From: Treponema sp.
GTDB lineage: Bacteria; Spirochaetota; Spirochaetia; Treponematales; Treponemataceae
DNA length: 59,828 nucleotides
Assembly (NCBI GenBank): GCA_017550685.1
Contig: JAFZOJ010000097.1
Span: forward strand, 1-59,828
Direction of reading: 5' to 3'
The notes under the pieces were generated by a model, which saw nothing but the letters and a program-made list of their open reading frames with translations, was not told the DNA's origin and searched no databases. The translations under genes were made by a program, and so were the position numbers. Position 1 is the first letter of the stretch. The number at the start of each line of letters is the position of its first letter. Shown piece by piece: positions 45,648 through 53,773 of this stretch.

Positions 45648-46971
45648 ATTTTAAATATTCAGATTTAGGATAACCCAAAAGAACAGGATGATCCGGCCCT
45701 GCCCCATGCTTTTCCAGAATCTGTACGCGGCGGTGACTGTCCATTGCCGCATGCATAATCATATCGCAGAACATGTTTGTTTCCATAAAGTAAGAGCAGG
45801 AACAGGTGATAAGGATGCCGTTTGGTTTGAGCAGTCTCATGGCACGCAGGTTTATTTCTTTATAACCACCATATGCTTTTTCAATCATTTTTGCAGATTT
45901 TGTAAAAGCCGGCGGGTCAAGAATGATAACGTCAAATTTTTCGCCCGCAGCTTCGTATTGTTTTAAAAGGTCAAATACATCTGCACAGACAGCCTTCATT
46001 TTGTCGCCGGCATTGTTGAGCATAATATTGTGATTTACCATTTCAACAGCTTCCGGAGAAATATCTACAGAAATAACTTGGCTGGCTCCGGCCTTATATG
46101 CGTTCAGTCCAAAAGCACCGGTGTGAGTAAAAGTATCCAGCACGCGTTTATCCTTACAGAACCTCGCAGCAGTCTTTCGGTTGAACTTCTGGTCAAGGAA
46201 GTACCCCGTCTTCTGCCCGTTTACAATATCCACCCCAAGCTTGATCCCGTTTTCAATAATAACCAACGGTCCCGCAAGTTTCCGAAGGAAACTTGGTAAG
46301 TTCGCAGAGCGAACGACAGGCTCTCGAAGGGCCTCCCCACCAATGACCTCAAACCCCTGGCTCTTCAAATCCAGCCATCCCGCAACCTCAGGCAAACCTT
46401 CCTTCTCCCTGACAGAAGAATCAGAACGTTCAAAAATTGCATCCGGCTTACAGATTTTGCAGAGCGCACTAAGAATCTGAGTACGGAAAATATCACAACT
46501 CAAAGAAAGAAACTGGATAAGAAGAACCACGCGTCCATTTTCATCACAAATGCGTTCACAGATAAGGCCTGGAATCAAATCTGCCTCACCAAAAATCAAA
46601 CGATAAGAATCCTTGTCAGTATAATACTGCAGGCGCAAGGTATAAGCATCCAGAACTCTTTTTTCAAAATAAGAAGCAGTATCTGCCAGAATCACATCAG
46701 CATTTTCGTGCCCGATTATTCTTACAGTAATCTTAGATTTTTTATTAAGAACCCCCGTCCCCAAAAATCCGCCGGCTTTAGAATAAACTTCAACCACAGT
46801 CCCGTCAGCCAGCGTGCATTCAGCAATGCTTTCGTTTTTCCAGGCTTCTTTTTCATCCGCCCTATGCTTTATATAAGAAATCTCATTATCAAAAACCCAA
46901 GGCATCCCCTGCAGGATTTCCTTTTCTTCATTCTTATTCAAAAAAACTCTAGGAAAATTATTTGCGCTCAT
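45625..46971 (-). CDS. RlmI-like rRNA cytosine methyltransferase with a repeat insertion
   Basis: The 448-residue protein has a PUA-type RNA-binding N-terminus (about 5-90) and a class I methyltransferase domain. The SAM loop is VLDTFTHTGAFGLNA (near 277), with IILDPPAFTKS (near 350) and NGQKTGYFLDQ before the loop, the RlmI/YccW arrangement. RlmI makes 5-methylcytosine in 23S rRNA, so that activity is likely here. Residues about 213-235 (ALREPVVRSANLPSFLRK and neighbours) are the translation of a palindromic repeat at 46267-46332, which adds 22 codons in frame just before a conserved strand. The start has TAGAAT 6 nt upstream and no Shine-Dalgarno. Confidence 0.82.
   Translation of the reverse strand: MSANNFPRVFLNKNEEKEILQGMPWVFDNEISYIKHRADEKEAWKNESIAECTLADGTVVEVYSKAGGFLGTGVLNKKSKITVRIIGHENADVILADTASYFEKRVLDAYTLRLQYYTDKDSYRLIFGEADLIPGLICERICDENGRVVLLIQFLSLSCDIFRTQILSALCKICKPDAIFERSDSSVREKEGLPEVAGWLDLKSQGFEVIGGEALREPVVRSANLPSFLRKLAGPLVIIENGIKLGVDIVNGQKTGYFLDQKFNRKTAARFCKDKRVLDTFTHTGAFGLNAYKAGASQVISVDISPEAVEMVNHNIMLNNAGDKMKAVCADVFDLLKQYEAAGEKFDVIILDPPAFTKSAKMIEKAYGGYKEINLRAMRLLKPNGILITCSCSYFMETNMFCDMIMHAAMDSHRRVQILEKHGAGPDHPVLLGYPKSEYLKCVVCRVL
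46267..46332. repeat. Long-form palindromic repeat with two perfect hairpins inside the rlmI-like gene
   Basis: GGTCCC and GGGCC bound a core of two perfect hairpins: CAAGTTTCC-GAA-GGAAACTTG (46274-46294) and GTTCGC-AGA-GCGAAC (46299-46313), followed by AGGCTCTCGAAGGG. The ends equal the short form at 44166-44196, with 40-50 bp of hairpins in place of the short centre. The element is 66 bp, a multiple of three, and keeps the frame open. Confidence 0.85.
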
Positions 46972-46977
46972 GCGTGT

Positions 46978-47006
46978 ATTCTAGCAGAAAGGTGTGGTTT
47001 TGTCAT
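46978..47006 (-). promoter_or_regulatory. Promoter of the RlmI-like gene, leaderless type
   Basis: On the minus strand ATGACA (47006 to 47001) and TAGAAT (46983 to 46978) are separated by exactly 17 bp, with the ATG 6 nt after the -10 box. The divergent accessory gene begins at 47110. Confidence 0.6.
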
Positions 47007-47109
47007 TGAGGCAATGATTAGTAAGAAATTTGCGTTTTGAGACAAGTCATGATAACATAAAAACTAACATACTGACATTAAGCTTATTTATCTAAGGAGT
47101 TAATTACTT

Positions 47110-47694
47110 ATGGCAAAGATTACTTATGATGATTTATTTGCACTTGTTCAAGAAATAGAACTAGGTGCAAAAGACAAAACGAGAACTCTTAATAATATAG
47201 TTAATCCGACTGTCAAATACCTGCTTGTTAATGAAGCATCTATGGCTCTCAGGGCTGGAGTAACAGCTACTATTATTGCAGGAGGGGGTGGCGCTGCAAC
47301 AGGAGCAATTATCGGTTCAATTGGAGGCGCTGGTACAGGCATTGTGGCTTCCGGAGTAACGGCTTTAGGTGTAACAGCAGCAAGTGCATCAGCCGGGGCT
47401 GCAGCTGGAGCTTCAGCAGGAAGCGTTGTCCCTATAGTAGGAACAATTGTTGGTGCCTTAGTTGGTATTGGAATTGGTGTTTTTATTGGAGATCGAATTA
47501 AGAAAAAGAATGAAGAGAAAAAACATCTCCTTCATCAGGAAGTAATAAAAAAACAGAACACCATTATTCGTGATCTTGAAGCCGAATTGAATGAACTTAA
47601 AGATAAATACGCAGAAAAAGTTGAACAGAATGAAAGATATAAATATATTATCAGTTTATTAATGGCAAACGAAGAACTTAAGAAAACTGCATAA
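47110..47694 (+). CDS. Glycine-zipper membrane protein with C-terminal coiled coil
   Basis: The 194-residue product has a charged N-terminus (1-45). A long Gly/Ala-rich stretch (about 46-132) of repeated small residues (GGGGAATGAIIGSIGGAG and similar) can form packed membrane helices, and a basic turn (RIKKKNEEKK) leads to a coiled coil (about 140-190). AAGGAG precedes the ATG at good spacing. No enzyme motif is seen. The gene is followed after 13 bp by the 450-residue gene below and the two are probably one operon. Pore or membrane-sensor function is a guess from the glycine zipper. Confidence 0.7.
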   Translation: MAKITYDDLFALVQEIELGAKDKTRTLNNIVNPTVKYLLVNEASMALRAGVTATIIAGGGGAATGAIIGSIGGAGTGIVASGVTALGVTAASASAGAAAGASAGSVVPIVGTIVGALVGIGIGVFIGDRIKKKNEEKKHLLHQEVIKKQNTIIRDLEAELNELKDKYAEKVEQNERYKYIISLLMANEELKKTA

Positions 47695-47707
47695 ACCAGG
47701 AGAATGT

Positions 47708-49060
47708 ATGCCTAAATACAAATTTACAGAGGAAGAAAAAGAATCTCTAAAAGTTGCCAAATTAAATCAGGACAAGAGTCAAGCCTTACAATCAGAAATG
47801 GATAACCTTAAGAAAAGCTGGACTGAATCAAACAACAAAGATGAGGAATTTCTTTCATCAGTAGAAAAAAAACTTGGTATTACAGATCCAGTAAAAATTG
47901 ATAAAAAGGCTGCCTTTACGCGTGAAAGCAAACATGTCGAAGAGATTGATTGGTTTGATTTGATAGCAGAAGCAGAAGAAGAATACCATGATGACATTAG
48001 TTTTGAAGATCTTTTAAATCAAGAAAAATTTTCCAAAGTCTATGCAAAAGTAAAAGAAATTGATAAAGAATTTGAAAAGAAAACAGGCATCAGAGAAAAA
48101 GATTTTGCTTTCTTAGGAATTGCCATAGCGTTGCAATGTGTCAGACAGTACGTATTAGATCCTTTGCTTAAAAAAAATCGTAAGGGTGCTTCTGCAAATG
48201 ATGAAAAAGGTCGAAAAGGTAAAGCAGAACCAGGATGGTATTATGTAGAGACTGACAAAATACTTAATAACAGTGTACCTTTTGATGTTCAGCAATATGG
48301 AGACAACAGCACCATCGATGGATTCTTAATGGGTGGCGACCATCGTGCAATGACATTAGGGCACGACCCTGTTTTGGGATGGATTTTTGGTACTGCAAAT
48401 ATTATGACATCCACAGTTACCAGAAGAGATTTTGTTTCTGCTCATGTTAAGTGTATAAATAATACAAATAAAATATATGCTTTAGCAAATACTTTAGTAA
48501 TGTTTAAAAAGATATTTGAAAGAGTATTTGCAAAAGGAATTGATGGAAAGCTTGCCCTTGCTGCTGCACTAGGTAGAGAATTTATACATCTTAAATCAGA
48601 TATTTTTACAAAAAGAAGTTTGCCAATACCAGGAATTAGTGCTATTTCACCAGAGCTATGTAATAAATTGGCTAAATATGGAATTGATACTGCCAGTGTC
48701 GGAACAGAAGTAAGTCTTTCGTGCTTTATTAATACAATCATAAGTATGATACATAGACTTTGTTTCGATGAAACTAAAGACAATGAACAATTTTATCAAA
48801 TAAGAACCCGAAAGATTATTCTCTACTCTAATTTTCTTGCAAGTACAAGTAATATCATAGCTTCTGTATTAACAAAAAAATACGAATTGCTAGATGTGGG
48901 TGGTATTCTCGTTACAATAGGCAGGCTTATTACAGATGTCCGTTTTATCTGCAAAGTAAAGGATGAATTTGTCCAAAGCAAATTAGATGAACAATTCGAA
49001 GGCATAAAATCCGAAATAGATAATTTGTATAATTCCCGATTTTTACAGAGTCGAAGATAA
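47708..49060 (+). CDS. Unrecognised 450-residue protein partnered with the glycine-zipper gene
   Basis: The first 160 residues are charged and helical. The middle holds a conspicuous motif, LGHDPVLGWIFGTANIMT (about 218-235), and the C-terminal half has hydrophobic helices. I do not recognise a named family, nuclease, protease or nucleotide-binding motif. Its AGGAG ribosome-binding site lies 13 bp after the previous stop. The pair is set between housekeeping rlmI and metabolic genes, is AT-rich compared with its neighbours and looks acquired. It might be a membrane-acting defence or toxin module, but nothing proves this. Confidence 0.55.
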   Translation: MPKYKFTEEEKESLKVAKLNQDKSQALQSEMDNLKKSWTESNNKDEEFLSSVEKKLGITDPVKIDKKAAFTRESKHVEEIDWFDLIAEAEEEYHDDISFEDLLNQEKFSKVYAKVKEIDKEFEKKTGIREKDFAFLGIAIALQCVRQYVLDPLLKKNRKGASANDEKGRKGKAEPGWYYVETDKILNNSVPFDVQQYGDNSTIDGFLMGGDHRAMTLGHDPVLGWIFGTANIMTSTVTRRDFVSAHVKCINNTNKIYALANTLVMFKKIFERVFAKGIDGKLALAAALGREFIHLKSDIFTKRSLPIPGISAISPELCNKLAKYGIDTASVGTEVSLSCFINTIISMIHRLCFDETKDNEQFYQIRTRKIILYSNFLASTSNIIASVLTKKYELLDVGGILVTIGRLITDVRFICKVKDEFVQSKLDEQFEGIKSEIDNLYNSRFLQSRR

Positions 49061-49137
49061 GTTTATAAAAATAATAAGAATCATGTATTCAAGACGAGAT
49101 TTTGTGAAAATCTTGTTTGAGGAAGGAAGGTAATCAC

Positions 49138-49701
49138 ATGGATAAAAAAATGAGACCAGCGCTTATTATAATAGACCTTCAGGAATACTTTCAAAAATTG
49201 GATCCTCCAAAATTTGAAAACAAAATAAATCCTAACATCAAGGCTCTACTACAATTTGCACGAGATTCACAAATAAAAATAATCCACGTCATTACAATTT
49301 ATAAAAAGGACAAATCGAATTGGCCCGAAGCATACAAAGGCCGAGATACAATCTGGTGCATAGAAAATACCGAAGATTCTAAAATTGTTCCCGCCGCACT
49401 CCCGGAAGAAAACGAAACTGTCATTGTAAAAAAACGATTTTCAAGCTTTTATGAAACAGAATTAGATGACGTTTTAAAACAAAACGAAATTGACACCTTA
49501 TTTATTGCTGGTTATTCTGGAGATGTTTGTGTAAGAATGACAACGATGGATGCTTTTAATCGTGGTTATAATTTATACTGGATATCAGACTGTATAGAAT
49601 CATTATTCGAAGATTATAAAAAATCAGAAGAATACATTCAAAATTTAACAAAGCTCAAAGTTGTTACAATTGAAGAAATGAAAGCCATTCTAAAAAAATG
49701 A
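49138..49701 (+). CDS. Isochorismatase-family cysteine hydrolase
   Basis: The 187-residue enzyme has the family triad: D13 (in IIIDLQEYF), K98 or K99 in VIVKKRF and the nucleophile C131 in GDVCVRM. Members hydrolyse isochorismate, nicotinamide or other amides. Substrate residues are not clear enough to choose. I start at the ATG at 49138, with AAGGAAGG ahead of it, rather than at a TTG at 49117. The next gene overlaps by 4 bp (ATGA), so the two are coupled. Confidence 0.87.
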   Translation: MDKKMRPALIIIDLQEYFQKLDPPKFENKINPNIKALLQFARDSQIKIIHVITIYKKDKSNWPEAYKGRDTIWCIENTEDSKIVPAALPEENETVIVKKRFSSFYETELDDVLKQNEIDTLFIAGYSGDVCVRMTTMDAFNRGYNLYWISDCIESLFEDYKKSEEYIQNLTKLKVVTIEEMKAILKK

Positions 49702-50168
49702 AAAAACAAAAACTAACTATACTGGCATTTAAAAATACATCCGCTGAACTTCTTGTTAAAGGGTTAGATTTTTCTACAGTCTTTTTACCAAGTGATAAAA
49801 TCAAAGATTCAGAAATTGCCAGAGCAGAAATTGAAAAAGCTGACATTGTCATTTGTTTTGGGCAGAAACCACAAATCAAAAATAAAATCTGTCTGGAAAT
49901 GATAGCAAAAAATAAAAATGAAATAATAAACACAAATTTTGAAATTGAACCTTTGAAGCACCTGCTTGAAACAAACAATATCGTTTACACAGAAAGTTAT
50001 AATCCGGGCAGCTCTTATTGCAATCTTGTTTATTGGAACAGTCTGAATTACATAAAAAACCAAAAAATAAATTGTAAGTTTCTGTTCATACATATTCCCT
50101 TTGAAAAGAATATTGATGACATATTAACGCTGCAGGAAAAATTGAATATTATAATTAAAAATATATAA
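49698..50168 (+). CDS. Divergent pyroglutamyl-peptidase-like (C15) protein
   Basis: The 156-residue protein is shorter than usual C15 peptidases (about 210). The order of signature residues fits: a glutamate in ICLEMIAKN (E67), the nucleophilic cysteine in GSSYCNLVYWN (C108) and a histidine in FLFIHIPF (H132), matching the Glu-Cys-His triad. The sequence between is divergent, so it may be a reduced or altered-specificity member. Stop and start overlap with the isochorismatase-like gene suggests a two-enzyme operon that cuts or deamidates small amides. I am moderately sure of the family. Confidence 0.6.
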   Translation: MKKQKLTILAFKNTSAELLVKGLDFSTVFLPSDKIKDSEIARAEIEKADIVICFGQKPQIKNKICLEMIAKNKNEIINTNFEIEPLKHLLETNNIVYTESYNPGSSYCNLVYWNSLNYIKNQKINCKFLFIHIPFEKNIDDILTLQEKLNIIIKNI

Positions 50169-50201
50169 GTGTGTGGAAATTATTAAAAAAATGAAACAAA
50201 G

Positions 50202-50417
50202 ACACGCGGAAATCTGTAAAAAAAGCATTTCGCGTGTAAAGTTTCCAGATTGTTGTGTAAATATACACGCGATAATCTGTAAAAGACGCATTTCGCGTGT
50301 AAAGACATCAAAATATTGGGTTAATAGACACGCGAAACCTAGTGAATGTAATAAATCGCGTGTATCAAGCGTTTTCTCATACACGCGAAATAGTGGTTAA
50401 ATCATGAATTCGAGTGT
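50202..50417. repeat. Array of four inverted repeats with a 63-bp period
   Basis: Each unit has the arm ACACGCG and a matching CGCGTGT 22 bp later: units at 50202-50237, 50265-50300, 50328-50363 and 50381-50417 (last arm CGAGTGT, one mismatch). The first three start exactly 63 bp apart; the fourth is 53 bp on. Interiors of units 1 and 2 are similar, others differ. The 63-bp period equals 21 codons, and both strands stay open through most of it (a 69-residue plus-strand frame from 50191 and an 86-residue minus-strand frame from 50384). I regard the array as regulatory or structural DNA, not as proven genes. Confidence 0.75.
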
Positions 50418-50478
50418 ATAATATAAAAAGAGGATTCTTTAGAAGAAATTCTTAAAGATGCCACTTAAATAAAATTGG

Positions 50479-51303
50479 ATGAATAAAAAGAATATATCAA
50501 TATTATTTCTTTCTCTACTCCTCATAACCCCTGTTCTATCTCAATCAGTAAATTCATATGCTGCTGATTATGAAATGGGGGACGATTATTTCGATCATCA
50601 TAATTACAATAAAGCAATAAATTATTATCTTGCTTTCTGGAATAACTACAAATCAAACCTGGATAAATTTGAAAACTCTACAGTAATTCAAAAAGATAAA
50701 AATGGAATAGTCAAAGAATCATACTTTTCTTTATACAATATCGCTTGTTGTTACAGTATCTTAAAACAATATCAGGATGCTGAGTATTATTTAAAATTTT
50801 CTGTATTAGCAGGTTATCCTTATTTAGACCACATATTGAAAGATTCAGATTTAGAAAACTTGTTTTCCACAAAAAAAGAACTTAAAACCGAAATTCAAAA
50901 TATATACAAAAAAGGAAATTCAAAAGATATTCTCATAGATAAGCAAATTCATGTAAATAATTTAGAAGGTACCACTTACAGCTTCTTTAAGGATTCAAAA
51001 GGAAATTATAAATTTACCAAACAAGCTGGTTCTTATCGTGATATTGCAAAACATGAAGTTTATGGTGAGGGAGAATTTGAATTTCAAAATTTCAAAATAA
51101 TACTGAAATACGACACATATAAAGAAACCTATCAGTATTATGATGATAATCAGCAAACCGAAAAAATGATCAGGCATGATAATGAGTATATTTACTGGTA
51201 TACTATTGGAACTGATATGTCTGTTTCTGAGTATTATATAAAGAATGACTGGAAAGATTCCTATAAGAAGTATAAGGACTTGTTAATTCCACAGAATAAA
51301 TAG
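50479..51303 (+). CDS. Exported TPR-like protein of unknown function
   Basis: The 274-residue product has a signal peptide (1-21, ending TPVLSQS). A tyrosine-rich helical region with TPR-like pairs follows (about 30-145: NYNKAINYYLAFWNNY and ACCYSILKQYQDAEYYLK). Residues 150-265 are beta-rich with many Tyr, Lys and Asp. No enzyme signature. It stands downstream of the inverted-repeat array and just upstream of the truncated SanA-like gene, 3 bp away. The AT-rich composition matches the accessory island. Confidence 0.6.
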   Translation: MNKKNISILFLSLLLITPVLSQSVNSYAADYEMGDDYFDHHNYNKAINYYLAFWNNYKSNLDKFENSTVIQKDKNGIVKESYFSLYNIACCYSILKQYQDAEYYLKFSVLAGYPYLDHILKDSDLENLFSTKKELKTEIQNIYKKGNSKDILIDKQIHVNNLEGTTYSFFKDSKGNYKFTKQAGSYRDIAKHEVYGEGEFEFQNFKIILKYDTYKETYQYYDDNQQTEKMIRHDNEYIYWYTIGTDMSVSEYYIKNDWKDSYKKYKDLLIPQNK

Positions 51304-51306
51304 AAA

Positions 51307-51729
51307 ATGAAACAACAAAAAATATTTTTCACAACCGTTGCCTCCATACTTCTTCTTGGAATCATTTTTGTATTGGGAATCAATCTTTACATCATCAACT
51401 ACGCAAAGCCTTACATATATACAGACATCACTCACCTGCCCCAGTCTTATACTGTCATCATTCCAGGGGCAAAAGTTTATGCAAATAATATTTCTTATGT
51501 TGTACGCGACAGGATAGAAGCCGGTGTGGACTGCATCAATCATTCCAAAGCCCAGCGCATTTTAATTTCCGGAGATCATGGCCGTACAGATTATGATGAA
51601 GTAAACCAGATGCGATTGTACACGCAAAAGATTTACAATGTTCAGCCTGATACTGGTAGACGAAATCTCCGGGCGAATATAATTTACACACCCCACCCAT
51701 CTCTAACAGCCTGCGCAGTAGTAAACTGA
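51307..51729 (+). pseudogene. Truncated SanA/DUF218-like gene
   Basis: Residues 1-35 form a membrane anchor, and residues 45-113 match the start of the DUF218 (SanA/YdcF) domain: IIPGAKVY, VVRDRIEAG, RILISGDHG and DEVNQM in the usual order. Full-length proteins have about 200-220 residues. Here the domain ends after about residue 117 and the remainder reads into the 3' end of the convergent HAD gene (51684-51729 overlap). It has lost the half that holds later conserved motifs, so it is probably inactive. Confidence 0.75.
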
Positions 51730-52295
51730 ACGGCATGTATTCCCAAGGCGGCAGCAGCCTCTATATTATCCAACCTGTCGTCTGTGAAATAAGTCTGAGA
51801 AGGCTCATAACCTTCTGCCATCATAATGGTTTTCCAGAACTCGGGGTCGGGCTTGGCAAGGCCGATTTTGTTTGAGGCATAGGTTTGATCGAACAAGGCG
51901 TAGTCTCCCCTCTCGGTGTGATTTTCCCAGTGGCTTTGAATTGTGTTGGTGCCGCAAACTACACGGTGATTTTTCTGACGCAGCTCTTTTATAAGCTCAA
52001 CAGTTTCCTTCTTTAATTCCGGGTGAAAATACAGGCGGTACAAATCTGTCTTTACTTCCGGAACATCAAGCCCCAGCAGCTTAATCCGTCTGTTAAACTC
52101 GCGCCAGAATTCCTCTACTGTAATTTTTCCTATTGAAAGAAGATTGTCTATATTATAATCCGAACCGTCTTCGGCCTTGATATTCTGGCAGATTTCAAAA
52201 AACTTTGGACGTTCAAGACCAAGGTATGAATACATTTTATTGTCTTTTCCAAAGTTGGTCGTAACAACCCCACCCATATCAAAGATGAATAACAT
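51684..52295 (-). CDS. HAD-superfamily hydrolase (YihX-like)
   Basis: The 203-residue protein has the HAD motif I aspartate D6 in FDMGGVV, motif II in CGTNTIQSHW (about 115), a motif III lysine in KIGLAKPDPEFW and motif IV in YFTDDRLDN. It resembles YihX/epoxide-hydrolase-like phosphatases. The second nucleophile position is methionine-glycine rather than DxD, which is usual in that branch. It overlaps the next HAD gene by 17 bp and closes the plsC unit. The physiological substrate is unknown. Confidence 0.82.
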   Translation of the reverse strand: MLFIFDMGGVVTTNFGKDNKMYSYLGLERPKFFEICQNIKAEDGSDYNIDNLLSIGKITVEEFWREFNRRIKLLGLDVPEVKTDLYRLYFHPELKKETVELIKELRQKNHRVVCGTNTIQSHWENHTERGDYALFDQTYASNKIGLAKPDPEFWKTIMMAEGYEPSQTYFTDDRLDNIEAAAALGIHAVQFTTAQAVRDGWGV

Positions 52296-52914
52296 TTTTT
52301 AACTCCTCAAACTTTTCAATTTTCTGATAATAGCTTTCTGCTTTACCAAAACCGTAGGCAGCCCAGATAAACGGCACTCCTGCTCCACTGCACGCATCGG
52401 CATCGCCCTGGGTGTCGCCTACATAAACCGGAGAATGCAAATCATTCCTCTCGCAAATAAGTTTTATATTCTGCGCCTTATCAAATCCGTTGTTGCCGTA
52501 GCATTCAAAATCTGTAATATATCCGGCAATCTGATTTTTGGCAATTACAACTTCTATGTATCCTTTCTGGCAGTTGCTTACAATAAAAAGCGGCACTCCC
52601 TTAGAATGCAGCTCCCTTATAGTTTCTACAACCCCATCATAAGTAATGTTTTTTGTATTTGCTTTGAGTGCAAGCTGTTCCTGACGGCAGCACTCCTCCA
52701 TAAGTCTGGCCTTCTCTTCTTGTTCCAAACCCACAAAAAGATTATCAGCAATCGTCTTCATAGTTTTGCCAAACTGGCCCTTGAGGATATTACCTGTAAC
52801 GTGAGACACAACCGGAAACATCTTGTCGATTGCACAATTCCAGGCTTGAGCAACAATGTCAGTGGTATCCCAGATTGTCCCGTCTACATCAAGAATTACA
52901 GAATCAAATTTCAT
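52279..52914 (-). CDS. HAD-superfamily phosphatase (Gph-like)
   Basis: The 211-residue enzyme has DVDGT at D9 and D11, a helical cap domain (about 18-85), SNC motif II near 122, a motif III lysine before the final section and the acidic motif IV VGDTQGDADAC near 167. The size and cap suit phosphoglycolate- or beta-phosphoglucomutase-like phosphatases. It is one base downstream of the lipid-kinase gene, so it may dephosphorylate a lipid-related or sugar phosphate; that is inference from context only. Confidence 0.85.
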   Translation of the reverse strand: MKFDSVILDVDGTIWDTTDIVAQAWNCAIDKMFPVVSHVTGNILKGQFGKTMKTIADNLFVGLEQEEKARLMEECCRQEQLALKANTKNITYDGVVETIRELHSKGVPLFIVSNCQKGYIEVVIAKNQIAGYITDFECYGNNGFDKAQNIKLICERNDLHSPVYVGDTQGDADACSGAGVPFIWAAYGFGKAESYYQKIEKFEELKNVIHL

Positions 52915-52915
52915 A

Positions 52916-53773
52916 TTAGTGGTAACTAACAGTATAAAACTTTACATTAAGATAGGTTTCGCCGTCTACCTGAAGTGCACAAGGCTTGTCAAACTCTACG
53001 CGGATTTCGTGACCTGTCTTTACTTCATAAATATCTGTATGAGTGATATGCTTACCGGTAAAAATCTTAGGGAAAATTATAAGTGTCTTAAACTTGCCCG
53101 AATCGTGTACAACGCAGGAAGAAACAACATGCTCTTCATTAAGCCTGTCCTGAGTTGGAGCAATCATCATACCGCCGCCAAAAAAACGTCCGATCATTGT
53201 TGGGGCAAGCCACACCTTTCTGTAATGAATTGTTTCTCCGTCAACGGTAACAGTTGCGTTACGAGGCTTAAACTTACCCAAAAGTCCTTTTATAGCAATT
53301 GCAGTATAGTCAACCTTTTTATTTGTATTTTCGCGGATACGGTCTCCTTCTTCGCAGCAGTAACCGTCTATACCATAGCCTATTCCATTTATAAAGCGGC
53401 TTGTTTTTCCGTTTACAGTTACTGACGGAAGAGACTTAATAAAATCATTAATGGGAATAAGGTTATTGTTAATTTCGCAGCGTTCGCGTATATCGTTTAA
53501 AAAGTCGTTGCCGCTTCCGCAGGTATAAAAATATATCGGGTTCGTAAGATGAAGATCATAAATATCATTTACAAAACGGCTCAAAGTTCCGTCGCCACCC
53601 GCAATAACAACCTTGTCCTCAGGCTCAAGCATACGGCACGAATCAGCCGCATTTGTTACAGAAGTAATATCAATAAATTTAAGCGGTTCACCCTCAAAGA
53701 TTTTTTCCAGCTCTGGCTGAGCCTCGCCACCCTTACCGTTATTAGAAAGTCTGTTTAAGAAAACATAAATCAT
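52916..53773 (-). CDS. Diacylglycerol kinase-family lipid kinase
   Basis: The 285-residue protein has the catalytic glycine-rich motif GGDGTLS (59-65), the early LNRLSNNGKG nucleotide loop (6-15) and the GSGNDF segment near 86-91, all typical of DAGK/YegS lipid kinases. It would phosphorylate a diacylglycerol or related lipid at the membrane. It shares a stop-start overlap (TAATG) with plsC, so the two lipid enzymes are coupled. Which lipid is used cannot be read from sequence. Confidence 0.88.
   Translation of the reverse strand: MIYVFLNRLSNNGKGGEAQPELEKIFEGEPLKFIDITSVTNAADSCRMLEPEDKVVIAGGDGTLSRFVNDIYDLHLTNPIYFYTCGSGNDFLNDIRERCEINNNLIPINDFIKSLPSVTVNGKTSRFINGIGYGIDGYCCEEGDRIRENTNKKVDYTAIAIKGLLGKFKPRNATVTVDGETIHYRKVWLAPTMIGRFFGGGMMIAPTQDRLNEEHVVSSCVVHDSGKFKTLIIFPKIFTGKHITHTDIYEVKTGHEIRVEFDKPCALQVDGETYLNVKFYTVSYH

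Noticed and set aside
50191..50400. Small protein encoded by the 63-bp repeat array
   Set aside because: Both strands are open because the unit is 21 codons long; no family match, no clear ribosome-binding site and conservation is limited to the palindrome arms. Kept only as a note in the array entry.
50202..50417. CRISPR array
   Set aside because: Only the 7-bp arms are kept; interiors of the units diverge, spacers 1 and 2 resemble each other, and there are no cas genes in the window.
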